From Pseudomonadota bacterium (GTDB lineage Bacteria; Pseudomonadota; Gammaproteobacteria; Competibacterales; Competibacteraceae), in assembly GCA_022709365.1 (NCBI GenBank), contig JAKLIY010000013.1, positions 1 through 64,000 of the forward strand: a stretch of 64,000 nucleotides of DNA, given 5' to 3'. The position numbers and the translations under genes were made by a program. The notes below the pieces were generated by a model. That model made no database searches. It was not told where the DNA came from and saw nothing but the letters and a program-made list of their open reading frames with translations. Positions 1-10,512 of this stretch are shown piece by piece (the stretch's first letter is position 1; every line of letters begins with the position of its first letter).

Positions 1-116
1 ACTCGGCGTTCATGGCAGCACTCCTCCAAAATAGGCCTTATCTGGATAGACTCTTTACTCCGGTTAGACAACTCCATTCAAAGTTGGTTCACCAGGAATA
101 TGGGGATCACTATTAG

Positions 117-392
117 CAAGACTATAGTGCAGAGTTTAAAGTCGCGTTGGAAGCGCTGACGGGTCGTAAGATGGTCAACGAGATTGCGGGGGCTTACGAA
201 GTGCATCCACATCAGGTCGCTACTTGGAAACGCGAAGGCCAAGACGGACTCAAGGGAGTCTTTGAGCATAAGCGGGGCCAGCGGCGGGTGGAGGATGAAA
301 CGGACCTGGATGCACTGTACAGCCAGATTGGGCGGTTGCAAGTCCAAGTGGAGTAGCTCAGAAAAAGAGCTGGACAGAACTTGCCACCGTGA
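117..392 (+). pseudogene. IS3-family transposase OrfA remnant
   Basis: The reading frame encodes the HTH region typical of IS3-type OrfA: an N-terminal YSAEFKVALEAL stretch, then a helix-turn-helix around HPHQVATWKRE. An in-frame TAG stands just upstream of the frame (114-116), with no convincing start. A second TAG at 354-356 sits where the family has a tryptophan (VE-stop-LRKRAG), and the frame ends at 390-392. No OrfB follows. I infer a dead fragment of an insertion sequence. Intact relatives use OrfA and OrfB, joined by frameshifting, to make the transposase. The flanks (1-116 and 393-560) hold nothing else I can support, and I could not find terminal inverted repeats. Confidence 0.6.
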
Positions 393-560
393 GGGGGAGT
401 AGGCGCAGAGGATCTACCTTAAATTCGACCAAAAGTTGTCTGGACAATGAGGTCCACTTCAATCAAAGCCAAAAAGTGACTTTCATAATACACTGATTAC
501 ATGAAACCTTTCAAAAGGCTAGGAGAGGCCGGAAATTGCTGGGAACTTCCTGCTGGATAA

Positions 561-803
561 CTGACTCATGTACTGAGACATACTCTCGCCAGCCACTTCA
601 TAATGAAGTGTGGGAACATTCTGGTATTACAACGCATTCTGGGCCACCAAAGTCTAGCGATGACTCTATGCTATGCCCACTTGGCACCGGAACACCTGCA
701 AGAAGCTACCCACTTCAACCCCCTTGATAAAGTTGACACTTTGTTGACACTAGAAGCCGAGCAGCCACCCACACAAAGCAATAACTCACTGATTTTCTGG
801 TAG
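561..803 (+). pseudogene. C-terminal tyrosine recombinase (phage integrase) remnant
   Basis: Only the catalytic end of a tyrosine recombinase survives: the HVLRHT box (His-x-x-Arg), then GNILVLQRILGHQS with the second conserved His, then YAHLAPEHL with the nucleophilic Tyr. An in-frame TAA at 558-560 cuts the frame and no start or N-terminal DNA-binding domain is present. It points towards the 3' end of the neighbouring tRNA gene, and its stop codon overlaps the encoded tRNA 3' end (798-803). Integrases often sit beside the tRNA they target, so this may be the scar of an old integration. It should not be active. Confidence 0.65.
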
Positions 804-873
804 GCCCTGTAGGATTTGAACCTACGACCCAGGGATTATGAGTCCCCTGCTCTAACCACTGAGCTAAGGGCCC
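798..873 (-). tRNA. tRNA-Ile2 (CAU anticodon, lysidine type) or tRNA-Met
   Basis: The reverse complement folds as a 76-nt cloverleaf with encoded CCA. It has a 7-bp acceptor stem (one G-U at the terminal pair), the D-arm core TTAGCTCAGTGGTTAGAGC, anticodon loop CTCATAA and T-loop GGTTCAAATCC. The anticodon is CAU. The D-arm and anticodon-arm wording is closer to E. coli ileX, whose C34 is modified to lysidine to read AUA, than to the elongator tRNA-Met. Its position next to rpoD also matches ileX. Isoleucine identity is an inference from that resemblance; the tRNA call itself is firm. Confidence 0.9.
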
Positions 874-919
874 AGAACGTTGTAATTTTAACCTCTATCC
901 GGCCCTGCCGCCACTGGCT

Positions 920-2794
920 TCATTCCAAATCCAGAAAACTGCGCAACTGTTCGGAACGATTAGGATGGCGCAGTTTGCGCAACGCCTTGGCTTCGATCTG
1001 ACGGATACGCTCGCGGGTGACATCGAACTGTTTGCCGACTTCCTCCAGCGTATGATCGGTTGGCATATCAATGCCAAACCGCATCCGCAATACCTTGGCC
1101 TCGCGCGGGGTTAACGTCGCCAACACCTCACGGGTCGCCTCGCGCAGGCCCTCAACCGTAGCTGCTTCCACTGGCGACATCACGTTGGCATCCTCAATGA
1201 AATCGCCCAGATGCGAATCTTCATCGTCGCCAATCGGCGTCTCCATCGAAATTGGCTCCTTGGCGATTTTCAGCACCTTGCGCACCTTGTCCTCCGGCAT
1301 CTCCATCCGCCGGGCTAATTCGTCCGGACTCGGTTCGCGGCCCATCTCCTGCAACATCTGCCGGGAAATTCGGTTCAATTTATTGATGGTCTCGATCATG
1401 TGCACCGGAATACGAATGGTGCGGGCCTGATCGGCAATCGACCGGGTAATCGCCTGGCGAATCCACCAGGTGGCGTAGGTCGAGAACTTGTAGCCGCGCC
1501 GGTATTCGAACTTATCCACCGCCTTCATCAAACCGATATTCCCTTCCTGGATCAGGTCCAAAAACTGTAAACCACGATTGGTGTACTTCTTGGCGATGGA
1601 AATCACCAGCCGCAGATTCGCCTCGACCATTTCCTTTTTCGCCCGCCGGGCCTTGGCTTCGCCGATGGACATATGACGGTTGATATCCTTGATTTCGTGA
1701 ACCGACAGCCGCGCCTCCCGCTCGATCGCCCGCAACCGCCGTTGCGCCTCCATCACTTCGTTACGATAATCCGCTAACAGGGCGGAATACTTTTTGGCCC
1801 CCTGAATCTGCTCGTCCACCCAATCCAGCCGGGTTTCATTCTGCGGAAAGGACGTAATGAAGGTTTTGCGCGGCATTTGTGCCTTACCAACGCAAACCTG
1901 CATCACCTCTCGCTCATGCGCACGGATCCGCTCAGCCATCTCATGCAGTTTGAAAATCAACTGATCCAGAGTTTTCGGGACCAACCGGAACTGCACAAAG
2001 CGTTCGCCAAGCTGCTGGCGCAAGGTCTGGACATGGGGGTGCTGCAAGCCCAGTCCGTCCACGCTGGCCAGGGTCTGTTCGTACAGGGCGCGCAAATCGG
2101 CAAACCGACGAGCCGTTTCCTCGGGGTCGGGGCCATTCTCGACCACACTGGTCTGCGCTTCCTCCTCTTCCTCGTGCTCGTCGTCGACCGTTACGACCAC
2201 TTCGTCATCGCTCACTACCGCATCCGGGTCATCCGCAGTGAGCAGAATGTCCTCATCCGGCAACGGTGGCGGGGCTTCCTCGACATCCTTGAAGCCGCTA
2301 ATCACATCAGCCAACCGGGTGCCGTTTTCGCTGATCGAGTCATAAATGCGCAGCAATTCACCGATAGTCAGTGGATAGCTGGCCAGCGCCGACAGCACCT
2401 GGCTCATGCCTTCTTCGATGCGCTTGGCGATCTGGATTTCGCCTTCACGGGTCAACAGTTCGACTGTCCCCATTTCCCGCATATACATGCGCACCGGGTC
2501 GGTGGTGCGGCCAAATTCGCTGTCTACCGCCGCAAGGGCCGCTGCAGCTTCTTCGGCGACGACGTCATCGTCAGCGTTGACCGGGTTCTCATTGAGCAAC
2601 AAGGTCTCGGCATCAGGGGCGAATTCATGGACTTCGATGCCCATGTCATTGATCATCGCAATGATGTCTTCGATCTGCTCAGGATCGACGATATCATCAG
2701 GCAAATGGTCATTCACCTCGGCATAGGTCAGGAAACCCTTCTCTTTGCCTCGGGCGATCAACTTCTTCAATTGCGATTGTTGCTGCTCGCTCAT
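920..2794 (-). CDS. rpoD: RNA polymerase sigma-70 factor RpoD
   Basis: This 624-aa protein is the primary sigma factor that directs RNA polymerase to housekeeping promoters. The N-terminal region 1.1 begins [21 protein letters not shown] long acidic non-conserved region follows, with runs of Asp and Glu around residues 185-220. Regions 2.1-2.4 contain [20 protein letters not shown] and the [10 protein letters not shown] promoter -10 recognition helix. Region 4.2 carries the [20 protein letters not shown] helix-turn-helix near the C-terminus. Length and domain order match the proteobacterial family. It is the last gene of rpsU-yqeY-dnaG-rpoD, 83 bp after dnaG, an AT-rich gap where it may also have its own promoter. 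Confidence 0.98.
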   Translation of the reverse strand: MSEQQQSQLKKLIARGKEKGFLTYAEVNDHLPDDIVDPEQIEDIIAMINDMGIEVHEFAPDAETLLLNENPVNADDDVVAEEAAAALAAVDSEFGRTTDPVRMYMREMGTVELLTREGEIQIAKRIEEGMSQVLSALASYPLTIGELLRIYDSISENGTRLADVISGFKDVEEAPPPLPDEDILLTADDPDAVVSDDEVVVTVDDEHEEEEEAQTSVVENGPDPEETARRFADLRALYEQTLASVDGLGLQHPHVQTLRQQLGERFVQFRLVPKTLDQLIFKLHEMAERIRAHEREVMQVCVGKAQMPRKTFITSFPQNETRLDWVDEQIQGAKKYSALLADYRNEVMEAQRRLRAIEREARLSVHEIKDINRHMSIGEAKARRAKKEMVEANLRLVISIAKKYTNRGLQFLDLIQEGNIGLMKAVDKFEYRRGYKFSTYATWWIRQAITRSIADQARTIRIPVHMIETINKLNRISRQMLQEMGREPSPDELARRMEMPEDKVRKVLKIAKEPISMETPIGDDEDSHLGDFIEDANVMSPVEAATVEGLREATREVLATLTPREAKVLRMRFGIDMPTDHTLEEVGKQFDVTRERIRQIEAKALRKLRHPNRSEQLRSFLDLE

Positions 2795-2877
2795 GACCTG
2801 TTCACGTAATGGAATGTGTAAAAAAATTCAAATCGAAAATGATAGCATTGAAACTACAGTTTTTCAGAAAATCGTTA

Positions 2878-4623
2878 TTAGACTTTTCTTACCTTACCGA
2901 AGTTCCGTAAAGCCTCCCGCTCCTCGGCGCTTAACGCACTGGGCGCGCTACGCTGCAATAAAGCTTCCAGCCATTGTTCCTCTGGGTCGTCGCGCTGCCG
3001 TAGATAGTCGAGGATATCGGCAAATTCCGCTTCGAAGCCAAACTGATCCTCGGCCAGTTCCGGTTCAGGCGTCCATTGCGCCAGCCGTTCCAGAATCGCG
3101 CCCTCGCGGGTCTCTCGATAGCGTTCCAGCAACGCGGCGGCGCGGAGTTGAGGTTGGTTGCGTAAAATGTCCAGCAGATCGACCAGCAGTTTGATGCCGG
3201 GCTGGTTGCTGTCGCGCAGAGCGACATCGTCAGTGAGCGCGGTTTGCGCCAGTTCCGGTCGATGCAGCAACAGCGCAATCGCCTTGCGCAGCGGGGTCCG
3301 GATCAGCAGCGCATTGTGATCCACTGTGCGGATCGGCGCAGGAGCCGGCGGACGTAACCGGGTGTGAACCAGTTTCGCGTCGTGTTGCAACCGGGCTTCC
3401 ATGAGGTCGCGAAAGTGCCCCTCGGGCAGCTTTTCCAGCAGTGGTCGAGCAAATTCCGCCATCCTGGCCCGGCCAGCCAAGGTGTCGGGATTCACCCGGC
3501 CGCGCAGTTCAGCAAACAGGTAATCGGCCAGCGATGTGGCTTGCGCCAACCGCTGCTCGAATGCGGCCTGACCTTCCCGCCGAATCAGGCTGTCCGGGTC
3601 TTCGCCCTCCGGCAGAAACAGAAAGCTGATTTGCCGGCCATCGCGGAGGAAGGGCAGCGCTGCGTCCAGCGCTCGCCAACCCGCCGCCCGTCCGGCCCGG
3701 TCGCCGTCGAAGCAAAACACCAGTTCCTCAACCGCCCGAAACAACCGTTCGATATGCCCATCGGTCGTAGCAGTACCCAGGGTGGCGACGGCGTAAGGTA
3801 TCCCATGCTGGGCCAGCGCCACTACATCCAGATAGCCTTCAACGACCACCAGCCGTTGCAGGCGCTGGCTGTGAGCGCGCGCCTCGTAGAGGCCATACAA
3901 TTCCGACCGCTTGTGGAACAGCCGGGTTTCCGGGGAGTTCAGATATTTGGGCGTGGCGTCACTGTCCGGCGCCCGGCCACCAAAGGCGATCACCCGTCCC
4001 CGACGGTCGCGGATGGGGAAAATAATGCGGTCGCGGAAACGGTCGCGCAGCCGGTTTTGCTCATCGCGGCTGGCCAGCCCGGCTTCGATGAGTTGATCGG
4101 GTGTTGCGCCGGCCTCACGCAGTGCCCGAACCACATTCTCCCAGCCGGGCGGGGCATAGCCGATGCCAAAGCGCCCGGCGATTTGACCGGTCAGGCCACG
4201 TTGGCGCAGGTAGTCCACCGCCCGTTGCCGGGCTGGATGCTCACGCAGTTGCTGGCGAAAAAAACGGTCAGCCTGGGCGAGCCATTCCAAAAGGACGCGG
4301 GATGAACCGTCGTCGCCGCCACCGGTTTTCGGTATTTCGAGACCGGCCAGCCGCGCCAGGTCCTCGACGGCATCCAAAAATTCCAGTCCCTCATAGGCCA
4401 TCAGGAAGCCAATAGCAGTGCCGTGAGCGCCACAACCGAAGCAATGATAGAACTGTTTGCGGGGACTGACCGAGAAGGAGGGGGTCTTTTCGGCATGAAA
4501 CGGACAGCAGGCCATAAAATCATGGCCCGCCTGGCGCAGTGGCACCCGGGCGTTGATGACCTCGACGAGGTCAACCCGGCTGAGTAATTGATCGAGGAAC
4601 TCCTGAGGTATGCGTCCAGCCAT
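2878..4623 (-). CDS. dnaG: DNA primase DnaG
   Basis: DnaG makes the RNA primers for lagging-strand synthesis and for restart at the fork, working with the DnaB helicase. The 581-aa protein opens with the CHC2 zinc-binding domain (Cys40, His43, Cys61, Cys64 in the CPFH...CFGCG pattern). The central catalytic core follows, with the TOPRIM motif VVVEGYLDVVAL near residue 265 and acidic FCFDGDRAGRAA. The C-terminal third is the helicase-interacting region. Length is normal for the family. It lies between yqeY and rpoD in the macromolecular-synthesis operon, coupling protein synthesis, replication and transcription genes. Confidence 0.98.
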   Translation of the reverse strand: MAGRIPQEFLDQLLSRVDLVEVINARVPLRQAGHDFMACCPFHAEKTPSFSVSPRKQFYHCFGCGAHGTAIGFLMAYEGLEFLDAVEDLARLAGLEIPKTGGGDDGSSRVLLEWLAQADRFFRQQLREHPARQRAVDYLRQRGLTGQIAGRFGIGYAPPGWENVVRALREAGATPDQLIEAGLASRDEQNRLRDRFRDRIIFPIRDRRGRVIAFGGRAPDSDATPKYLNSPETRLFHKRSELYGLYEARAHSQRLQRLVVVEGYLDVVALAQHGIPYAVATLGTATTDGHIERLFRAVEELVFCFDGDRAGRAAGWRALDAALPFLRDGRQISFLFLPEGEDPDSLIRREGQAAFEQRLAQATSLADYLFAELRGRVNPDTLAGRARMAEFARPLLEKLPEGHFRDLMEARLQHDAKLVHTRLRPPAPAPIRTVDHNALLIRTPLRKAIALLLHRPELAQTALTDDVALRDSNQPGIKLLVDLLDILRNQPQLRAAALLERYRETREGAILERLAQWTPEPELAEDQFGFEAEFADILDYLRQRDDPEEQWLEALLQRSAPSALSAEEREALRNFGKVRKV

Positions 4624-4705
4624 AACCCTAAAGGGTAGTGGATCAGCGCTGGTTTGCCAGTTTCCAGGCGTCCGAACGCCTTTGCCCCGCCAGTGAGGAA
4701 TCGGC

Positions 4706-5152
4706 TCAGCCGCCGAAATGGGCCTTGACCCGGGCGCTGACGACGGCCATATCCGCCTGGCCCTGCGCCTGATCTTTGATCAAGGCCATCACCTTGCCCA
4801 TATCGCGCACCGACTGTGCGCCAGTCGTGGTTATCGCATGAGCGATCAAGGCATCGAGGTCGGCTTCGCTGAGCGGCATTGGCAAGTAGGCCTGGATGAT
4901 CTCGATCTCGAAGGATTCCTGTGCGGCGAGATCTTCACGGCCAGCATTCTGATATTGCGCCAGTGATTCCCGACGCTGCTTGATCATCTTCTCCAGCACG
5001 ACCAGCGTCTGGACATCGCTCAGTTCGATGCGCTCATCGACTTCACGCTGCTTGATCGCGGCCAGGATCAAGCGGATCGCGCCAAGACGTTGCTTGTCCT
5101 TGGCGCGCATGGCGGTTTTCATGTCATCCTGAATGCGGTCTTTGAGGGACAT
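4706..5152 (-). CDS. yqeY: GatB/YqeY domain protein
   Basis: A 148-aa helical protein of the YqeY family. It resembles the C-terminal tRNA-binding tail of the GatB amidotransferase subunit, but its cellular role is not settled. The family hallmarks seen are MSLKDRIQDDMKTAMRAKDK at the start, the RLGAIRLILAAIKQREVDER stretch, and a C-terminal GKVMALIKDQAQGQADM motif. I chose the ATG giving MSLKD; a GTG four codons upstream is possible and neither has a strong ribosome-binding site. It lies between rpsU and dnaG, a position seen in many gammaproteobacteria outside the enterics. Confidence 0.93.
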   Translation of the reverse strand: MSLKDRIQDDMKTAMRAKDKQRLGAIRLILAAIKQREVDERIELSDVQTLVVLEKMIKQRRESLAQYQNAGREDLAAQESFEIEIIQAYLPMPLSEADLDALIAHAITTTGAQSVRDMGKVMALIKDQAQGQADMAVVSARVKAHFGG

Positions 5153-5193
5153 AGCGAGATTCACCGCTGGAGAAGGGGAAAGACAGGCCAGAC

Positions 5194-5409
5194 TCAGTAA
5201 AGGCGGGTGCGGCGGGCAACATCCCGGGAAAGTTTCTTCAAATGACGTTTGACGGCGGCGGCCCGCTTGCGCTTGCGCTCCTGGGTCGGCTTCTCGTAAA
5301 ACTCGCGGCGGCGGACCTCGGACAGGACCCCGGCTTTTTCACAGGAACGCTTGAAGCGGCGCAGCGCGATATCAAACGGTTCGTTATCCTTGACTTTCAC
5401 GGCAGGCAT
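5194..5409 (-). CDS. rpsU: 30S ribosomal protein S21
   Basis: The 71-aa, very basic protein S21 helps the 30S subunit pair with the Shine-Dalgarno sequence of mRNAs. The start [20 protein letters not shown] and the arginine/lysine-rich tail are diagnostic. A GAGGTG ribosome-binding site lies upstream. It is the promoter-proximal gene of rpsU-yqeY-dnaG-rpoD, a classic arrangement that co-expresses translation, replication and transcription initiators. Confidence 0.97.
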   Translation of the reverse strand: MPAVKVKDNEPFDIALRRFKRSCEKAGVLSEVRRREFYEKPTQERKRKRAAAVKRHLKKLSRDVARRTRLY

Positions 5410-5474
5410 TAAAACAGCACCTCATCTTTCATGGTTTGGACTCAGGGAAAAGCTGGATTGTTGGAAAACTTTGG

Positions 5475-5503
5475 ATTGTAATCGCCCCTATCGCCAAATG
5501 CAA
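5475..5503 (-). promoter_or_regulatory. Sigma-70-type promoter of the rpsU operon
   Basis: On the minus strand there is TTGCAT (5498-5503), a 17-bp spacer, and TACAAT (5475-5480). This is a good -35/-10 match placed 66 bp upstream of rpsU, in the gap between rpsU and the divergent tsaD. No other promoter of this quality was seen in the gap by eye. Confidence 0.6.
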
Positions 5504-5518
5504 AACTAGGGAAACGCT

Positions 5519-6532
5519 ATGCTGATTCTGGGTATCGAAACATCCTGTGATGAAACCGGGGTCGCGCTGTATGACAGCGGACGCGGTTTGCTGGCTCATG
5601 CCTTATACAGTCAGGTCAAGCTCCATGCTGAATATGGCGGGGTAGTGCCGGAACTGGCTTCTCGTGATCATGTGCGCAAGACGCTGCCGTTATTGCAGGA
5701 CATTTTCCAGCAAGCTGGCGTGGAGCCTCGTCAGGTGCAGGGCGTCGCTTATACCCGGGGGCCGGGCCTGATCGGCGCGTTGCTGGTCGGCGCGGCGATT
5801 GGCCGCAGCTTGGCTTTCGCATGGAACACGCCGGCGCTGGGAGTGCATCACATGGAGGGACATCTGCTGGCGCCGATGCTGGAAGCGGACCCTCCTGAAT
5901 TTCCCTTCGTAGCCCTGCTGGTCTCCGGGGGGCACAGCCTGCTGGTGCGTGTGGATGGGATCGGGCGCTACCAGATTTTGGGGGAGTCCATCGATGATGC
6001 GGCGGGCGAGGCGTTTGACAAGACGGCCAAGCTGTTGGGTCTGCCCTATCCGGGCGGGCCGGCGCTGGCGAAACTGGCCGAGCAGGGGACGCCGGGACGC
6101 TTCAGGTTTCCGCGACCGATGACCGACCGGCCCGGCTGTGATTTCAGCTTCAGCGGGCTGAAAACCGCGGCGATCAATACCTGGCGGAAGTTGGCGCCGA
6201 CGCCGGAGAATCGAGCGGACGTAGCCTACGCTTTTGAAGAGGCGGTGGTGGATACGCTGGCGATCAAATGTCAGCGGGCGTTGCAGGAAACGGGGTTGCA
6301 GCGGCTGGTGGTCGCCGGCGGCGTCGGCGCTAACCAACGGTTGCGCGCACGCTTACGGGAATTGGCAGCGGAACGGGGCGGGCGGGTGTATTACCCTCGC
6401 CTGGAATTCTGCACCGACAACGGCGCGATGATCGCCTATGCCGGCTGGCGGCGACTGGCGGCGGGGCAAGTGGAGGATATGGCGATTGAGGTGTTGCCGC
6501 GCTGGCCGCTAGACCGTCTGCCAGCGGTGTAA
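5519..6532 (+). CDS. tsaD: tRNA threonylcarbamoyladenosine transferase TsaD
   Basis: TsaD (formerly Gcp) transfers the threonylcarbamoyl group onto A37 of ANN-decoding tRNAs, acting with TsaB, TsaE and TsaC. The 337-aa protein begins [14 protein letters not shown] (ASKHA ATPase fold, phosphate-1 motif). It carries the metal-binding HHMEGH motif near residue 110 and SGGHSLL. The C-terminal glycine-rich [13 protein letters not shown] and [12 protein letters not shown] motifs are intact. It is divergent from rpsU, the usual gammaproteobacterial neighbour. The ATG follows a GGGAAACG stretch acting as a weak ribosome-binding site. Confidence 0.97.
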   Translation: MLILGIETSCDETGVALYDSGRGLLAHALYSQVKLHAEYGGVVPELASRDHVRKTLPLLQDIFQQAGVEPRQVQGVAYTRGPGLIGALLVGAAIGRSLAFAWNTPALGVHHMEGHLLAPMLEADPPEFPFVALLVSGGHSLLVRVDGIGRYQILGESIDDAAGEAFDKTAKLLGLPYPGGPALAKLAEQGTPGRFRFPRPMTDRPGCDFSFSGLKTAAINTWRKLAPTPENRADVAYAFEEAVVDTLAIKCQRALQETGLQRLVVAGGVGANQRLRARLRELAAERGGRVYYPRLEFCTDNGAMIAYAGWRRLAAGQVEDMAIEVLPRWPLDRLPAV

Positions 6533-6661
6533 CGTAAAAGACGACGATTCGCCATGGCCCGCTAACGCCGCATTTCAAACGGTTGACCCGCAACCCTCCT
6601 TGCCCAGTGAAATTTAACCACGCATTCCCACGGTCTTGAGCGTATCGGTCGCCCGCCCTAT

Positions 6662-7738
6662 TCACGCATCGTTATTCCCCAACACTACCCGCTGTCGTTG
6701 CCGGGCGAAGTCCAAGAGCCGGCGAATCGGCAGCGCCGCTCGCTCCCGGAGCGCCTCGTCAATAACAATTTCGTTGTCCCCAGTCTCTAGCGCCTGCGCC
6801 AGATTGCGTAGCCCATTCATGGCCATCCACGGGCAATGCGCGCAACTGACGCAGGTCGCGCCCTTACCGACAATCGGCGCTTCCAGCAAAATTTTGTTCG
6901 GCGCGGCCAGCTTCATTTTGTGGAACAGCCCATTGTCGGTGGCGACGATGAACTTTTTCGCCGGCAATTCCCGCACCGCCTTGACCAGCGCGGTCGTGGA
7001 ACCGACCAGATCAGCCTGGGCGATTACGTCCAGCGGTGACTCCGGGTGTACCAGCACCTGAGCGTCGGGGTGTTCCGCCCGCAACTGCCGCAAACCATCC
7101 GCCTTGAACGCCTCATGCACCACACAGGCTCCGTTCCACAGCAGCATATCCACCCCGGTTTCCTGCTGCACATAAGCGCCCAGATGCCGATCCGGCGCCC
7201 AGATCAGCTTTTCACCTTGCTTCGCCAGATGTCGCACCAGCTCCAGAGCGATCCCGGAGGTGACGACCCAGTCGGAACGCGCCTTCACCGCCGCGCTGGT
7301 GTTGGCGTAGACCACCACCGTGCGGTCCGGGTACTGGTCGCAGAAAGCGGAAAATTCATCGGCAGGGCAGCCTAAATCCAGCGAGCATTCGGCGTGCAAA
7401 TCCGGCATCAGCACCCGCTTTTCGGGATTGAGAATTTTGGCGGTTTCGCCCATGAACCGCACCCCGGCGACGATTAGCGTGCTGGAAGGACTCTCGGTCC
7501 CGAAGCGGGCCATGTCCAGCGAATCCGACACATAACCGCCGGTGGCGTCAGCCAGTTCCTGCAATTCCGGCGAGGTGTAGTAGTGCGCGACCAAGGTGGC
7601 GTCCCGCTCCTTCAGGAGTCGCTGAATCCGGTCAATCAGGGTCGCTTTCTCGGCAGCGTCCAGGGTTTCAATCACGGTCGGCGGCACCTGCGTTGGCGTC
7701 AGGCGGTAGTCCTTCATCATCAGGGTGGCGGCGTTCAT
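6662..7738 (-). CDS. nadA: Quinolinate synthase NadA
   Basis: NadA condenses iminoaspartate with dihydroxyacetone phosphate to quinolinate, the second step of de novo NAD synthesis, using a [4Fe-4S] cluster. The 358-aa protein shows the three conserved cysteine regions: [21 protein letters not shown] and the C-terminal [13 protein letters not shown]. Length matches the family. The start has a GGAGAA site six bases upstream. nadC, the next enzyme in the pathway, is also in the window (27026-27856) but not linked; nadB is not seen. Confidence 0.97.
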   Translation of the reverse strand: MNAATLMMKDYRLTPTQVPPTVIETLDAAEKATLIDRIQRLLKERDATLVAHYYTSPELQELADATGGYVSDSLDMARFGTESPSSTLIVAGVRFMGETAKILNPEKRVLMPDLHAECSLDLGCPADEFSAFCDQYPDRTVVVYANTSAAVKARSDWVVTSGIALELVRHLAKQGEKLIWAPDRHLGAYVQQETGVDMLLWNGACVVHEAFKADGLRQLRAEHPDAQVLVHPESPLDVIAQADLVGSTTALVKAVRELPAKKFIVATDNGLFHKMKLAAPNKILLEAPIVGKGATCVSCAHCPWMAMNGLRNLAQALETGDNEIVIDEALRERAALPIRRLLDFARQRQRVVLGNNDA

Positions 7739-7882
7739 GGGGATTCTCCAGCGATTGAGTTAGTTTTATTTTGACACTATTACAAAAACTTGGCGAATAT
7801 TTTACTGAGCGATGAAGCCGGGCCATGGGTAATTTCGGCTAGAATGCGCACTTTCACCAATTATCCGGTCGAGGAGTGGCTC

Positions 7883-8530
7883 ATGACGGCTCAGCGCGAG
7901 ACCGTAGTATTAGTGCATGGTTTATATGTTCATGGTTTGTGGATGCGGTTGCTGGAATATTGGCTGGAACAATCCGGCTATCACACGATCAATTTCTCCT
8001 ATCCCAGCATGACCCGCTCGCCGGAAGAAAACTCCGAGGATCTGCACCGGCAACTGGAACGGGTAGAGTCACCGACCGTACATTTTCTGGCGCACAGCAT
8101 GGGTGGGCTGGTGGTGCGGCATCTCTTTCATCACTACCCTCAACAGCGCCCAGGCCGAATCGTGACGCTGGGGACGCCGCATCAAGGCAGTTACGCCGCC
8201 CAGGTCATGCATTACAGCGGACTGGGCTGGTTCGTGGGTCAGGGCATGGAAAACGGACTGCTCGGTCAAGCGCCGACCTGGACCGCGCCGAATCTGCTTG
8301 GCTCCATCGCCGGCACCCTGAATATTGGCGTGGGTCTCTTGTTCCCCGGTATGCCAGCCCCGGCGGATGGCATGATTGCAGTGGTTGAGACACAATTCCC
8401 AGGCATGGCTGATCATATCTGCCTGCCCGTGTCGCATATGCAGATGCTGGTGGACCCCTCGACAATTACCCAGGCCTGTGCATTTTTCGCCACTGGCCGG
8501 TTCCATCATCCGCCGCATCATCGCTCGTAG
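7883..8530 (+). CDS. Alpha/beta-fold hydrolase (lipase/esterase-like)
   Basis: A 215-aa serine hydrolase of the PGAP1/lipase-like group. VVLVHGLYVHGLWM supplies the oxyanion-hole HG motif. HSMGGLVVRHLFHHY carries the nucleophilic serine in GxSxG-like form (AHSMGG), and a C-terminal SHMQML probably provides the catalytic histidine. No signal peptide is obvious, so it is likely cytosolic. I chose the ATG at 7883 because a GAGGAG site precedes it; the frame is open 31 codons further upstream without a good site. The substrate cannot be told from sequence. It lies between divergent nadA and co-directional yebC. Confidence 0.8.
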   Translation: MTAQRETVVLVHGLYVHGLWMRLLEYWLEQSGYHTINFSYPSMTRSPEENSEDLHRQLERVESPTVHFLAHSMGGLVVRHLFHHYPQQRPGRIVTLGTPHQGSYAAQVMHYSGLGWFVGQGMENGLLGQAPTWTAPNLLGSIAGTLNIGVGLLFPGMPAPADGMIAVVETQFPGMADHICLPVSHMQMLVDPSTITQACAFFATGRFHHPPHHRS

Positions 8531-8595
8531 AACTAAGGTGTTAAACTGAATCACTCGATACCGCACCCCCAAGCATATCAGACAAGAGGTTTCGC

Positions 8596-9339
8596 ATGGC
8601 TGGACATAGTAAATGGGCGAATATTCAGCATCGGAAGAACACCCAGGACGCCAAGCGCGGCAAACTGTTCACCCGCTTGATCCGGGAAATTACTGTCGCG
8701 GCCCGCATGAGCGGCGGCGATCCCGGCGCTAATCCCCGTTTGCGGTTGGCGATGGATAATGCGCTAACGGCCAACATGTCCAGGGACACTATCGACCGCG
8801 CCATCAAACGCGGGACCGGGACGCTGGACGGCGTCGAATATGAGGAAATTCGTTATGAAGGCTACGGCCCGAGTGGGGTGGCGGTGATCGTTGACGCCAT
8901 GACCGATAACCGTAACCGCACGGTCGCTGAGGTGCGCCATGCTTTCAGCAAGTGCGGCGGTAATCTGGGCACCAGCGGTTCCGTGGCATTCCAATTCACC
9001 GAACGGGGGGTTTTGAGCTATCCGGCGGGCGTTGACGAAGATCGCATCATGGAAATCGCTATCGAAGCCGGCGCTGACGATGTAGTGAGTAACCCCGATG
9101 GTTCGGTAGACGTTTTGACCGACCCCGCAACGTTTCAGACCGTCAAAGCGGCGATGACGGCTGCCGGACTGAAACCGGAGGAAGCCGAAGTCACCCAACG
9201 CGCCAGTTCCAATATCACCCTGGGTTTGGAGGACGCGCAGAAGATGATCAAGCTACTCGATTTGCTGGAAGACCTGGACGATACCCAAAACGTTTACTCC
9301 AACGCCGATATTCCCGACGATATTCTGGCGAAACTCTGA
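8596..9339 (+). CDS. yebC: YebC/PmpR family protein
   Basis: A 247-aa protein of the YebC family, beginning [14 protein letters not shown], which is nearly invariant in the family. Members have been described as DNA-binding transcriptional regulators and, more recently, as factors that help ribosomes through stalls. Length and the central [20 protein letters not shown] segment are typical. It sits two bases before ruvC, the conserved order in many gammaproteobacteria, so it is likely co-transcribed with the Holliday-junction genes. A GAGG-like site (ACAAGAGGTTTCGC) precedes the ATG. Confidence 0.96.
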   Translation: MAGHSKWANIQHRKNTQDAKRGKLFTRLIREITVAARMSGGDPGANPRLRLAMDNALTANMSRDTIDRAIKRGTGTLDGVEYEEIRYEGYGPSGVAVIVDAMTDNRNRTVAEVRHAFSKCGGNLGTSGSVAFQFTERGVLSYPAGVDEDRIMEIAIEAGADDVVSNPDGSVDVLTDPATFQTVKAAMTAAGLKPEEAEVTQRASSNITLGLEDAQKMIKLLDLLEDLDDTQNVYSNADIPDDILAKL

Positions 9340-9341
9340 GC

Positions 9342-9869
9342 GTGACGACCATCCGGCTGATGGGTATCGATCCGGGTTCACGCATCACCGGCTACGGCAT
9401 CATCGATATAGAGGGGCCGCGCAGCCAGCATGTCGCCAGTGGTTGCATTCAGACCGCCAGCGACCGGCCCCTACCGGAACGGCTGAAAGCGATCTATGAG
9501 GGTGTGGCCGGCGTGATTCAGCAATACCAGCCAGCGGAAGTCGCAGCGGAACAGGTTTTCATGCATCGCAACCCCGATTCAGCGCTCAAACTCGGTCAAG
9601 CCCGTGGCGCGGCGCTGTGCGCAGTAGTCATGGCTGGCTTGCCGGTCAGCGAATATGCAGCCCGCGCTATCAAGCAGGCCGTTGTTGGCAGTGGCGCGGC
9701 GGACAAAGCGCAGGTGCAGCGCATGGTGGCCCTGTTGCTGAATTTGTCGGAACTGCCCCCGTCGGATGCCGCGGACGCCCTGGCGGTGGCGATCTGTCAT
9801 GGCCACACCCGGCAGACCCTGAACCGATTGGGCGCTATCGCCTTACTCCCCCGGAGACGGCGGCGATGA
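9342..9869 (+). CDS. ruvC: Crossover junction endodeoxyribonuclease RuvC
   Basis: RuvC cuts Holliday junctions symmetrically to resolve recombination intermediates. The 175-aa protein has the first catalytic aspartate in [14 protein letters not shown] and a catalytic glutamate in VAAEQVF. The C-terminal acidic pair lies in [14 protein letters not shown]. It starts at GTG two bases after the yebC stop and ends by overlapping the ruvA start (ATGA), implying translational coupling in a yebC-ruvC-ruvA-ruvB unit. Confidence 0.97.
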   Translation: MTTIRLMGIDPGSRITGYGIIDIEGPRSQHVASGCIQTASDRPLPERLKAIYEGVAGVIQQYQPAEVAAEQVFMHRNPDSALKLGQARGAALCAVVMAGLPVSEYAARAIKQAVVGSGAADKAQVQRMVALLLNLSELPPSDAADALAVAICHGHTRQTLNRLGAIALLPRRRRR

Positions 9870-10474
9870 TCGGTCGCCTGCGCGGGCTACTGGTCTGGAA
9901 GCAACCCCCCTATCTGCTGATTGACGCCCATGGGGTCGGTTACGAACTGGAAGCTTCCTTGACCACTTTTCAGACCCTGCCGGAAACCGGGGCGGAAGTG
10001 ACCCTGCTCACCCATTTAACGGTCCGTGAGGATGCGCATACCCTGTACGGATTCGCCAACCCGGCAGAGCGCAGCTTGTTTCGCCATCTGATCCGGGTCA
10101 CCGGCATCGGTCCGCGCCTGGCGCTGTTGATCCTGTCGGGTATGAGCGTAGAGCTGTTCAGCCGTTGTATCCGCGATGGCGACTCAGCGTCTCTGACCCG
10201 ACTACCCGGCGTCGGCAAGAAAACCGCCGAGCGATTGATCATTGAAATGCGCGACCGGATTGGCGAACTGGACCTGCGTTCAGCGACGGTTCGGTTACCG
10301 GAGGGTCAAATGGCTCCGCCAGCCATTCATCCGGTCGACGACGCCATCAGCGCCTTGGTCGCGTTGGGCTACAAACTACCCGATGCTTCGCGTATGGTGC
10401 AAAGCCTCGACACCGATGGTCTCACCAGCGAAGTGATCATTCGGCAAGCCTTGCAAGCCACCGTTCGCCGTTAA
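9866..10474 (+). CDS. ruvA: Holliday junction DNA helicase subunit RuvA
   Basis: RuvA binds four-way junctions as a tetramer and loads RuvB for branch migration. The 202-aa product begins [20 protein letters not shown] (OB-fold). It has tandem helix-hairpin-helix elements ([15 protein letters not shown] and [16 protein letters not shown]) and ends with the flexible linker and RuvB-binding domain III ([12 protein letters not shown]). The start is set by the ATGA overlap with ruvC; the frame stays open further upstream inside ruvC, but homology begins here. Confidence 0.97.
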   Translation: MIGRLRGLLVWKQPPYLLIDAHGVGYELEASLTTFQTLPETGAEVTLLTHLTVREDAHTLYGFANPAERSLFRHLIRVTGIGPRLALLILSGMSVELFSRCIRDGDSASLTRLPGVGKKTAERLIIEMRDRIGELDLRSATVRLPEGQMAPPAIHPVDDAISALVALGYKLPDASRMVQSLDTDGLTSEVIIRQALQATVRR

Positions 10475-10512
10475 CGGTCGAATTCAACCTTATATAGCCT
10501 TTAAGCTTGGTC

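Noticed and set aside
1877..2809. 310-codon frame antisense to rpoD
   Set aside because: Shadow of the sigma factor; no start signal or domain.
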